Shown: positions 7,026 through 12,353, numbered from the stretch's first letter. The stretch is 13,079 nucleotides of DNA from an uncultured bacterium (GCA_937912185.1 CALDOH010000107.1:1-13079), one strand, 5' to 3'. The notes: generated by a model not told the origin, from the letters alone. Numbers and translations: made by a program.

Positions 7026-9449
7026 ATGGAGCAAAATTTTTTGATTTTTGGTAGTCTGGCAGTATTTATCCTAGTCCTAATAGTTGGGATCTGGTTTTAT
7101 GTCCGCAAGATCAGTCGCCAGACAAACAAGGGTATAAAATTGGATATTATTTTGATCAAAATACCCAAGTATACCAAACAAGAAAAAGAAGAACTAACCA
7201 AAGAGTATATTCAAAACTCCTTGGGTAAGATAGAAAATTTATTTACTTCTATTGCCGGCCTACAAGCCAAGGGCTCTAGTGAGACATTTTCTTTGGAGAT
7301 AGTTTCTCGTAATGGTTTTATAAACTTTTATGCCGCTGTACCACCGCACCTCAAAGAATATTTCATTCAACAGCTTCAATCAGTTTACCCCAAGGTATAT
7401 TTTGAAGATGCCTCAGATTATAATCTATTTCAATCCAATAGTCATATTTCTGCTGGGGCTTTGAAATTTACTGGAGATTTTAGTTTACCGATAAAAACCT
7501 ACAAGACTTTTGAGACAGATCCGCTAGAGGCAATAACCAATAGTATGAGCAAGCTGACTGAAGAGGAGTCAGCTGGTATTCAATACGTCTTTAGATCAGC
7601 CCCAAAAAAATGGCATCAGCGTGGCAAGAATATTGCTCGATCTATGCAAAAAGGTGAATCTTTCCAAGAAGCTCTAGCTAAGGTTAGTGGCGGAGTAGGT
7701 ATTGGCAAGATTTTTAGTTTTATTTTTAGTTTTATTTCACCCAAAAAAGCTGAACCAGAAAAAATTCAACAACAGCAACAAGGTATGTCGGCTATGGAGC
7801 TAGAACGAGCCAAGGGGCTGGAGCAAAAAACTTCCAAGTCTGGAGTTGAAGCTAATATCCGTATTATTGTTTCTAGCAAAGATCCAGTCCGGGCCAAGGC
7901 TTATTTGTCAGACATCATCAATAGTTACACTCAATACAATATCTATGAATTTGGCAATAGTTTCAAGGCAATTTTACCCAAAAAACCAAACAAGTTAATC
8001 AATGACTTTATCTATCGAAGCTATGATGCTGGCTATCGTTTAGTCTTAAATTCTGAAGAAATGGTATCTTTGGTCCATATGGCCCTACCAACCACTGAGA
8101 CCCCTAATATAGACTGGCTAGAGGCCGTCAAAGCGGCTCCACCAGCCAATATGTCCTTAGATGGTATCATTTTAGGTATAAATACCTATCGAGGCAAAAA
8201 TACCTACATTCGTATCAAACCGGAGGATAGGCGCCGCCATATGTATGAGATCGGTCAAACTGGTACTGGTAAGTCAGTTTTTATGGAATCCTTGATCAAG
8301 CAAGACATCGAAGCTGGTCATGGAGTCTGTGTAGTTGATCCTCATGGTGATTTGGTAGAGAAAATATTGACGCATGTACCAAAAGAACGAGCCGAAGATG
8401 TGATTGTTTTTGATCCAGTCGATACTGCGCGTCCCATGGGCATGAACATGCTGGAGTTTGAAACTCAGGAACAAAAAACTTTTGTCATCAATGAGATGAT
8501 AGGTATTTTTGATAAATTGTATGACCTCAAGGCAACTGGTGGTCCGATGTTTGAACAGTACATGAGAAATGCTATGTTGCTGATCATGGATGATCCAGAC
8601 TCTGGCGCTACTTTGTTAGAAATACCAAAAGTACTATCTGACGAAAATTTCAGAAAACAAAAATTACTCAAAGCCAAGAGTCAGTTGGTCAAAGATTTTT
8701 GGGAAAAAGAAGCTCAAAAAGCTGGCGGTGAAGCATCCTTGGCCAATATGGTTCCCTATATCACCTCTAAGTTGACACCCTTTATTACCAACGACATCGT
8801 CCGACCGATTATAGCTCAACAAAAATCTGCTTTCAATTTTAGGAAAGCTATGGATGAAAACAAAATTATCTTACTCAATCTATCCAAAGGTAAGATTGGT
8901 GAGATGAACAGTAATCTGCTGGGCATGGTAGTGATTGGTAAACTTCTTTATGCCGCCATGAGTCGAGTAGATATACCAGAAGAAGAGCGAAATGATTTTT
9001 ATCTCTACATTGATGAGTTCCAAAACTTTTTGACTGATAGTATTTCTATTATTTTGTCAGAAGCTAGAAAATATAAATTAAACTTAATCTTGGCTCATCA
9101 GTTCATAGCTCAATTGGTAAAAAATGGTGATACTTCAGTCCGTGACGCTATCTTTGGTAATGTCGGTACGTTGATTTCATATCGTATTGGTGTCGAAGAC
9201 GCCGAGATAATGGCCAAGCAAATGGCTCCAGTGGTTTCTGATTATGACTTGATCAACATGCCCAAGTATACTTGTTATGCCAAACTTTTGATCGACAACC
9301 AAAATCCACCAGCCTTTAACTTTCAGCCTCTCTTTCCAGAAAAAGGCAATTATGAGCTAGCCAAAGCCATAAAAGAACTATCTCGTTTGAAGTATGGTAA
9401 AGACAGAAATGTAGTAGAAAATGAAATCAAAAGTAGGTTGACTTTTTAG
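7026..9449 (+). CDS. Membrane-anchored TraG/VirD4/HerA-like ATPase
   Basis: The 807-aa protein has one N-terminal membrane helix (about 6-26), a ~380-residue region of unknown fold, and a P-loop ATPase of the FtsK/HerA/TraG superfamily. Walker A is GQTGTGKS (410-417), followed by VVDPHGDLVEKI. Walker B is LYIDEFQNF with D663-E664, and AHQF (690-693) is the sensor/Gln motif. The C-terminal part resembles the TraM-recognition segment of VirD4/TraD coupling proteins. Such ATPases pump DNA or protein through membrane hexamers. No relaxase, pilin or other conjugation gene is nearby, so calling it conjugative would be over-reading; in CPR genomes it is a chromosomal gene of unknown substrate. A QQQQQ tract near residue 257 marks a linker. 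The start is 6 nt after the upstream stop, with no Shine-Dalgarno site. Confidence 0.8.
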   Translation: MEQNFLIFGSLAVFILVLIVGIWFYVRKISRQTNKGIKLDIILIKIPKYTKQEKEELTKEYIQNSLGKIENLFTSIAGLQAKGSSETFSLEIVSRNGFINFYAAVPPHLKEYFIQQLQSVYPKVYFEDASDYNLFQSNSHISAGALKFTGDFSLPIKTYKTFETDPLEAITNSMSKLTEEESAGIQYVFRSAPKKWHQRGKNIARSMQKGESFQEALAKVSGGVGIGKIFSFIFSFISPKKAEPEKIQQQQQGMSAMELERAKGLEQKTSKSGVEANIRIIVSSKDPVRAKAYLSDIINSYTQYNIYEFGNSFKAILPKKPNKLINDFIYRSYDAGYRLVLNSEEMVSLVHMALPTTETPNIDWLEAVKAAPPANMSLDGIILGINTYRGKNTYIRIKPEDRRRHMYEIGQTGTGKSVFMESLIKQDIEAGHGVCVVDPHGDLVEKILTHVPKERAEDVIVFDPVDTARPMGMNMLEFETQEQKTFVINEMIGIFDKLYDLKATGGPMFEQYMRNAMLLIMDDPDSGATLLEIPKVLSDENFRKQKLLKAKSQLVKDFWEKEAQKAGGEASLANMVPYITSKLTPFITNDIVRPIIAQQKSAFNFRKAMDENKIILLNLSKGKIGEMNSNLLGMVVIGKLLYAAMSRVDIPEEERNDFYLYIDEFQNFLTDSISIILSEARKYKLNLILAHQFIAQLVKNGDTSVRDAIFGNVGTLISYRIGVEDAEIMAKQMAPVVSDYDLINMPKYTCYAKLLIDNQNPPAFNFQPLFPEKGNYELAKAIKELSRLKYGKDRNVVENEIKSRLTF

Positions 9450-9481
9450 GCCATATTTTATCTAATATTAGTTACAAATAT

Positions 9482-9505
9482 ACGGATTGCCAAGCAGTCC
9501 GTTTT
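9482..9505 (+). terminator. Intrinsic terminator after the ATPase gene
   Basis: ACGGATTGC (9482-9490) pairs with GCAGTCCGT (9494-9502) across a 3-nt CAA loop, giving nine pairs including one G-U. A short run of T (9502-9505) follows. It lies 33 nt after the ATPase stop. The U-tract is short, so efficiency may be partial. The terminator's end overlaps the -10 box of the next transcript. Confidence 0.65.
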
Positions 9506-9558
9506 ATGATAAATTTATGGATGTAGAGACCTCAAAAGTCTCTTGGAGGGTACATCTC
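9505..9558 (+). promoter_or_regulatory. Promoter and structured leader (or leaderless uORF) before the 195-aa gene
   Basis: TATGAT at 9505-9510 is a good -10 box without a clear -35. The expected transcript start (about 9517) falls just before a potential hairpin. The outer pairing is GATGTA 9520-9525 with TACATC 9551-9556; the inner is GAGAC 9526-9530 with GTCTC 9538-9542. A GGAGGG bulge (9545-9550) lies on the 3' side. An ATG at 9517, 6 nt after the -10 box, opens a 35-codon frame (9517-9624) that runs into the 195-aa gene in another frame. Either a folded leader or a coupled leader peptide could control the gene. It is speculative, but this 128-bp gap is not featureless. Confidence 0.4.
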
Positions 9559-9577
9559 TTCATAAATAAAAACAAAA

Positions 9578-10165
9578 ATGCCAAAAGCCAAAAAAATAGA
9601 AGAACTAGAGTCTTTAGTATATAATTTAGAATTAGAACTCCAGAAGACCAAGTTAATACTAGGAGAATTATCAGGACGGAAATCTCAGGATGCTGTAGAC
9701 TTTTCTTTGAAGGCGTCTCAAGAGGGTAGTGAGAGTCAATCCGATGAAGGTGCAGTGGTTGAGGGAATCTTTGATGGACAGCTAATGATTGGCCCTGATG
9801 GCAAGAAATATTCAGTACCAGCCAACTATGCTTCCAAATCTAAACTAGTTGAAGGCGATATCCTAAAATTGACTATAGCTAGAGATGGATCGTTTATTTT
9901 CAAACAAATATTACCAGTAGAAAGAGCTAGAGTTGTTGGACATTTGGTAAAAGACAAAGAGCTGGATCAGTTTGTGGTATTGTCTCAAGACAAAGTATAT
10001 CGCACACTTATGGCCTCAATTACATATTTCAAGGGCGAAGAAGGTGACGAAGTCGTCGTCTTGGTACCAAAAGACTCTGATAGTAATTGGGCAGCTGTAG
10101 AAAACATTATTAAAAAACCAAAAAACAACGCGGCTTCTACTGAAGAATTTGATATTAGTTTTTAG
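9578..10165 (+). CDS. Conserved hypothetical protein upstream of dnaX (Patescibacteria-type)
   Basis: The 195-aa soluble protein begins with a coiled-coil helix (residues 4-30: KKIEELESLVYNLELELQKT), has a Ser/Glu-rich linker (35-58), and then a compact, probably beta-rich domain (59-180). Its conserved-looking motifs are MIGPDGKKYSVPANYASKSK (70-89), VEGDILKLTI (91-100), and LVPKDSDSNWAAVENIIKK near the end. I recognise this domain as recurring in Parcubacteria-like genomes, but I know of no tested function. The strand pattern is compatible with an OB- or barrel-like fold, which is a guess. It ends 7 nt before the dnaX start, so the two are probably co-transcribed. Initiation has no Shine-Dalgarno; the ATG is preceded by an A-rich stretch. 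Confidence 0.7.
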   Translation: MPKAKKIEELESLVYNLELELQKTKLILGELSGRKSQDAVDFSLKASQEGSESQSDEGAVVEGIFDGQLMIGPDGKKYSVPANYASKSKLVEGDILKLTIARDGSFIFKQILPVERARVVGHLVKDKELDQFVVLSQDKVYRTLMASITYFKGEEGDEVVVLVPKDSDSNWAAVENIIKKPKNNAASTEEFDISF

Positions 10166-10172
10166 TTTTACT

Positions 10173-11684
10173 ATGCCGGAAGTTTTATATAGAAAATACA
10201 GGCCAAAGACTTTTAAAGAAGTTGTTGGTCAAAAGCCTATCAAGCTGACACTACAAAATGAGATTGCCTCTGGCAATGCAGCTCATGCTTATCTTTTTGT
10301 TGGTCCTCGTGGTACAGGCAAGACAACCCTAGCAAGATTATTTGCTAGGTCTTTAAACTGTCTCAATAGAAAAGATGTTGAATCTGAGCCTTGCAACACT
10401 TGCGATGTTTGTGAACAAATTATTTCTGGTAGATTTATGGATGTCATGGAGATTGACGCCGCTTCTAATACTGGCGTTGATAATGTCCGGGAAAATATTA
10501 TTGCTAGTTCTCAAGTACCGCCATTTAAAAAAGGTGGCTACAAAATCTTTGTCATCGATGAAGTACATATGCTGTCCAAGTCTGCCTTTAATGCTTTGCT
10601 TAAAACTCTAGAAGAACCACCAAAACATATTATTTTTATCCTAGCTACTACCGAGATACACAAAGTTCCAGAAACAATTATTTCTCGTTGTCAGCGTTTT
10701 GACTTCAAGAAAATACCACAGGTCGATATTGTCAAAAGAATGACCGAGATCATTGAGTGGGAAAATGTCACTGTACCAGACCATATTTTGTCTGAGATTG
10801 CTCGTCGTTCTGAAGGCTGTCTCAGAGACGCCGAATCACTTCTAGGGCAAGTGATATCTCTCAGCCAGGGTAAAGTTACTGATGAACTAGCCTCGCTAGT
10901 ACTACCAACTAGCAATTGGCAAGATATCGATGTCTTAGTAGAGGCTCTGAGGGTACATAATCTCTCTACAGCTCTCAATCAAATAAATAAGCTAGTGGGC
11001 GAAGGCATTGATCTACAGAGTTTTAATCTAGACCTGATAGATTATTTGCGGCAGATACTACTGTATCAAAGCATTGGCCCTAGCTACACCCTAGATTTCC
11101 CCGAGGACTTGATTGATTCTATCAAAAAACATGCTCAAGAGTTTCCTTTGGCTGATTTATCCCACTTCCTAAATATTATTCTAGACAAATTGACCATCAA
11201 AGAAACCTTGATCGAACAGCTACCATTAGAACTAGCTTGTGTCGAATTTCTCCTAGACCAAAAACCGCTTGAGCCAGCAGAGGATAAGCCAGTTGAAGTA
11301 CCTACCTCAGCGGAAAAAAAAACTGAAAAAAACCTAGGCACTAATGATATAATCAAGAGTTTACAGGCCAATTGGTCAAAGATTATCGATCAGACCAAGG
11401 CTTTTAATCATTCTTTATCTGCTTTATTGCAAATTGCTCATCCAGTTTCTGTCAGTAATGATATTATTACCATTGGGGTGGAATTTGATTTTAGTCTTCA
11501 GCAAATGGAGAAACCCAATGTCAAAAATTATTTAACCAAAGTTTTATCTGATGCTTTGGGCCAGACTATCAAAGTGAATATCAATATAGATCAAAACTAC
11601 AGTGAAAATCATCAAACCTTTAAAGGTAAAAATGATAAAGAGGTAGGGGACATTCTTGACACTTTTGGGGGAGAAGTAGTATAA
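10173..11684 (+). CDS. dnaX: DNA polymerase III subunit tau/gamma (clamp loader)
   Basis: DnaX is the ATPase of the clamp loader, which opens and loads the sliding clamp onto DNA. The 503-aa form starts at 10173 with MPEVLYRKYRPKTFKEVVGQ, the canonical N-terminus. An ATG at 10149 is in frame but would add eight non-homologous residues and overlap the upstream gene. Walker A is GPRGTGKT (44-51), the zinc cysteines are C63, C74, C77 and C80, Walker B is VIDEVHM (127-133), sensor 1 is ATT (158-160) and the SRC motif is 171-173. Domain III ends near residue 365. A Pro/Glu/Lys linker follows, containing an A9 run at codons 381-384, and then a tau-specific C-terminal domain (about 390-503). The promoter of the next locus lies inside its 3' end. 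Confidence 0.96.
   Translation: MPEVLYRKYRPKTFKEVVGQKPIKLTLQNEIASGNAAHAYLFVGPRGTGKTTLARLFARSLNCLNRKDVESEPCNTCDVCEQIISGRFMDVMEIDAASNTGVDNVRENIIASSQVPPFKKGGYKIFVIDEVHMLSKSAFNALLKTLEEPPKHIIFILATTEIHKVPETIISRCQRFDFKKIPQVDIVKRMTEIIEWENVTVPDHILSEIARRSEGCLRDAESLLGQVISLSQGKVTDELASLVLPTSNWQDIDVLVEALRVHNLSTALNQINKLVGEGIDLQSFNLDLIDYLRQILLYQSIGPSYTLDFPEDLIDSIKKHAQEFPLADLSHFLNIILDKLTIKETLIEQLPLELACVEFLLDQKPLEPAEDKPVEVPTSAEKKTEKNLGTNDIIKSLQANWSKIIDQTKAFNHSLSALLQIAHPVSVSNDIITIGVEFDFSLQQMEKPNVKNYLTKVLSDALGQTIKVNINIDQNYSENHQTFKGKNDKEVGDILDTFGGEVV
11314..11337 (+). promoter_or_regulatory. Putative slippage (frameshift) site producing a short gamma-type DnaX
   Basis: Nine consecutive A (11314-11322) are read GAA AAA AAA ACT, giving the in-frame heptamer A AAA AAA. 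A -1 ribosomal shift, or transcripts with one extra A, reads AAC then TGA (11324-11326). Transcripts lacking one A reach TAG (11335-11337) four codons on. Both alternatives end DnaX at about 384-387 residues, right after clamp-loader domain III. E. coli uses -1 frameshifting and Thermus uses slippage on an A9 run in dnaX for the same purpose. No obvious stimulatory stem-loop is seen downstream. Confidence 0.6.
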
Positions 11685-11685
11685 A
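11656..11685 (+). promoter_or_regulatory. Promoter of the interrupted tRNA-Gln locus, inside dnaX 3' end
   Basis: A consensus -35 TTGACA (11656-11661) is followed after 18 bp by TATAAA (11680-11685). Transcription should start near 11692, 12 nt before the 5' end of the broken tRNA (11704), a normal length for a tRNA precursor leader. It is the best-scoring promoter in the window and is well placed to drive everything up to the terminator at 12329-12350. Confidence 0.65.
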
Positions 11686-11703
11686 GTAAGCTGTTAACCG
11701 TAT

Positions 11704-11771
11704 TCGGGGATCGTCCCTCGGCCGTAGCCCGGTGGGCAACGCCCTACGGGCAAGGCTAATGGGTAGGACAT
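11704..11771 (+). pseudogene. 5' part of an interrupted tRNA-Gln(CUG) gene
   Basis: The acceptor strand TCGGGGA (11704-11710) is followed by TC, the D-stem strand GTC (11713-11715), a 40-nt palindromic insert (11716-11755), a C, and TAATGGGTAGGAC (11757-11769), which completes the D-arm. The tRNA homology stops after the next two bases, at 11771, at the first base of the anticodon stem. The matching remainder continues at 12210. TCGGGGA pairs perfectly over seven bases with TCCCCGA (12296-12302), so the two pieces were one gene. It lies just downstream of a strong promoter. On its own it cannot form a tRNA. Confidence 0.7.
11709..11771 (+). repeat. 63-bp direct repeat, copy 1
   Basis: It is identical to 12147-12209 except for one base (A at 11752, G at 12190). 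It begins GATCGTCCCTCGGCC and ends TAATGGGTAGGACAT, that is, the D-arm of the broken tRNA with its palindromic insert. Similarity ends abruptly at both edges. Bases 11716-11755 form a palindrome: CCTCGGCCGTAG pairs with the imperfect reverse complement at the far end, and the inner part is GC-rich. Confidence 0.9.
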
Positions 11772-11778
11772 AAAATAT

Positions 11779-12042
11779 ATGAAGAAAAGCGAGGGTGTAT
11801 ATTTTATTTATGTATTAAAAAGTCTGAAAGATTGCAATCTTTATATAGGTTGTACTTCAAATTTAGACAAAAGATTACAATATCACGATTCTGGCAACGT
11901 AAGATCGACAAAGAATAGAAGGCCATTAATATTAATCTACAAAGAGTGTTATAACAATAAGTATATTGCTTATAAAACGGAACGTCATTATAAAACAGCA
12001 GTAGGAAAAAGAGAGTTAAAAAATAAAATTAGCAACGAATAA
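11779..12042 (+). CDS. Small GIY-YIG nuclease-domain protein
   Basis: At 87 residues this is a stand-alone GIY-YIG domain of the UPF0213/YhbQ-like type. The motif halves are YFIYVLKS (8-15) and LYIG (21-24). The following helix has K31-R32 (LDKRLQYH), then RSTKNRRPL (42-50), and the presumed metal-binding glutamate is in YKTERHYKT (E68). There is no DNA-binding C-terminal module as in phage homing enzymes, nor UvrC domains. The length is normal for this family, which is often found beside tRNA and rRNA genes in CPR and Bacteroidetes. The ATG is 7 nt after the broken tRNA's 5' part, whose TAGGA (11764-11768) could act as a ribosome-binding site with 10-nt spacing. Nuclease activity and tRNA-gene targeting are inferred. 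Confidence 0.85.
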   Translation: MKKSEGVYFIYVLKSLKDCNLYIGCTSNLDKRLQYHDSGNVRSTKNRRPLILIYKECYNNKYIAYKTERHYKTAVGKRELKNKISNE

Positions 12043-12054
12043 TTTAGTATATAA

Positions 12055-12129
12055 TTCGGGATCGTCTAATTGGTAGGACAACGGGTTCTGGTCCCGTCAA
12101 TCTAGGTTCGAGTCCTAGTCCCGAAGCCA
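12055..12129 (+). tRNA. tRNA-Gln (anticodon CTG)
   Basis: A complete cloverleaf is visible. Acceptor TTCGGGA (12055-12061) pairs with TCCCGAA (12119-12125), 7/7. The D-arm is GTCT/GGAC with one G-U. The anticodon stem ACGGG (12081-12085) pairs with CCCGT (12093-12097), and the loop TTCTGGT has CTG at 12088-12090. The T-arm CTAGG/CCTAG has the loop TTCGAGT. The discriminator is G, and CCA is encoded (12127-12129). It reads CAG codons. It starts 12 nt after the GIY-YIG stop. The TATAAT at 12050-12055 is too close to serve as its promoter, so it is probably processed from the longer transcript starting near 11692. Confidence 0.95.
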
Positions 12130-12146
12130 AATTAACAATAATTATA

Positions 12147-12209
12147 GATCGTCCCTCGGCCGTAGCCCGGTGGGCAACGCCCTACGGGCGAGGCTAATGG
12201 GTAGGACAT
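12147..12209 (+). repeat. 63-bp direct repeat, copy 2
   Basis: This is the second copy of 11709-11771, with one mismatch (G at 12190 restores the CGAGG end of the palindrome). The bases to its left (ATTATA) do not match the acceptor strand found left of copy 1. Hence this copy lacks a usable tRNA 5' end while continuing directly into the tRNA anticodon arm. Confidence 0.9.
12154..12193 (+). repeat. 40-nt palindromic element in the D-arm (second copy)
   Basis: It begins CCTCGGCCGTAG and ends CTACGGGCGAGG, which are reverse complements with one mismatch. The centre contains GGGC-AAC-GCCC. It sits between D-stem bases 12 and 13, with a C on each side (12153 and 12194), as if one base had been duplicated on insertion. 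It shares its ends with the shorter element at 12238-12262. Confidence 0.75.
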
Positions 12210-12237
12210 CAGGTTCTGGTCCTGAGAATTGGGGTTC

Positions 12238-12262
12238 CCTCGGCCGTAGCCTATGGGCGAGG
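12238..12262 (+). repeat. 25-nt palindromic element in the T-loop
   Basis: CCTCG-G-CCGTA, loop GCC, TATGG-G-CGAGG: ten pairs (one G-U) with one G-G mismatch. It is inserted between TTC and GACT of the T-loop, again flanked by C on both sides (12237 and 12263). It starts with the same 12 bases and has the same CGAGG end as the D-arm element, so it looks like a shortened member of one family. Confidence 0.75.
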
Positions 12263-12272
12263 CGACTCCCTA

Positions 12273-12295
12273 AGATCCTGAGCAATAGCGAAGGG
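12273..12295 (+). repeat. Palindromic element between T-stem and acceptor stem
   Basis: This is a 23-nt insert containing CCTGAGCAATAGCGAAGG. GATCCT pairs with AGGGTC (12292-12297) using one wobble, then a tandem G-A/A-G step, GC/GC and an AATA loop. It belongs to the same family as 12738-12758. The exact borders are ambiguous by one or two bases because the neighbouring bases match. Confidence 0.6.
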
Positions 12296-12308
12296 TCCCC
12301 GAGCCAAT

Positions 12309-12323
12309 TGAGTAGAACGAAAT
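12309..12323 (+). repeat. 15-nt direct repeat TGAGTAGAACGAAAT (copies 12309 and 12685)
   Basis: The identical 15 bases recur at 12685-12699. Both copies lie outside genes and close to the CCTGAGC-type palindromes. This may be another piece of the same dispersed repeat family. Chance identity of 15 bases in this small space is unlikely. Confidence 0.6.
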
Positions 12324-12328
12324 AAAAA

Positions 12329-12350
12329 CACCCATTGAGGGTGCTTTTTT
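12329..12350 (+). terminator. Intrinsic terminator of the tRNA-Gln locus
   Basis: CACCC (12329-12333), loop ATTGA, GGGTG (12339-12343), then C and six T (12345-12350). The preceding A-run can extend the stem against the T-run. It lies 22 nt after the CCA of the interrupted tRNA and ends the transcript begun near 11692. Confidence 0.8.
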
Positions 12351-12353
12351 GAC

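Larger units (their letters stand above)
11772..12209 (+). mobile_element. Insert carrying a GIY-YIG nuclease gene and a complete tRNA-Gln, splitting another tRNA-Gln
   Basis: Removing this 438-bp unit rejoins 11704-11771 with 12210-12306 as one tRNA-Gln(CUG), apart from the small palindromic inserts. The unit contains a GIY-YIG ORF, an intact tRNA-Gln(CUG) and, at its right end, a second copy of the 63-bp D-arm segment. A nuclease gene in a tRNA, direct repeats at both ends, and a spare copy of the same tRNA isoacceptor all fit a homing-type or tRNA-targeting element that replaces what it breaks. No transposase or integrase is present. Unequal recombination in a tRNA-Gln tandem array is the main alternative. 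Confidence 0.5.
12147..12306 (+). pseudogene. 3' part of the interrupted tRNA-Gln(CUG), with three palindromic inserts
   Basis: After the repeated D-arm, the anticodon stem TCAGG (12209-12213) pairs with CCTGA (12221-12225) around TTCTGGT, with anticodon CTG at 12216-12218. T-stem TGGGG (12230-12234) and TTC are followed by a palindromic insert (12238-12262), then GACT and CCCTA. A second insert (12273-12295) separates this from acceptor strand TCCCCGA (12296-12302), G73 and CCA (12304-12306). With the inserts removed and the 5' strand from 11704, every stem pairs. The bases just left of copy 2 (ATTATA) cannot form the acceptor stem. It is probably non-functional as a tRNA unless the RNA is processed unusually. 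Confidence 0.7.

Noticed and set aside
7026..9449. ATPase as evidence of an integrated conjugative element
   Set aside because: No relaxase, VirB genes, integrase or attachment sites are present, and homologous ATPases occur as ordinary chromosomal genes in CPR.
9545..9550. GGAGGG as Shine-Dalgarno of the 195-aa gene
   Set aside because: It is 27 nt from the ATG at 9578, too far for direct use, and no start codon lies at a suitable distance; kept only as part of the leader structure.
10149..10172. Upstream in-frame ATG as dnaX start
   Set aside because: It would overlap the preceding gene and add eight residues not seen in DnaX; MPEVLYRKYRP at 10173 is the canonical start.
10375..10978. Alternative-frame ORFs on both strands over dnaX
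   Set aside because: They lie wholly inside a strongly conserved gene, have no initiation signals, and encode no recognisable protein; the same holds for minus-strand frames over murJ, lepA and the ATPase.
12050..12055. TATAAT directly before the intact tRNA-Gln as its promoter
   Set aside because: It ends on the first base of the tRNA, so transcription would start inside the gene at about 12062 and lose the acceptor strand.
11709..12209. CRISPR array
   Set aside because: Only two repeat copies, 375 bp apart with genes between them; no regular spacers or cas genes.
12140..12306. Second complete tRNA-Gln using only local sequence
   Set aside because: The bases before copy 2 of the repeat (ATTATA) do not pair with TCCCCGA; the acceptor partner is at 11704.
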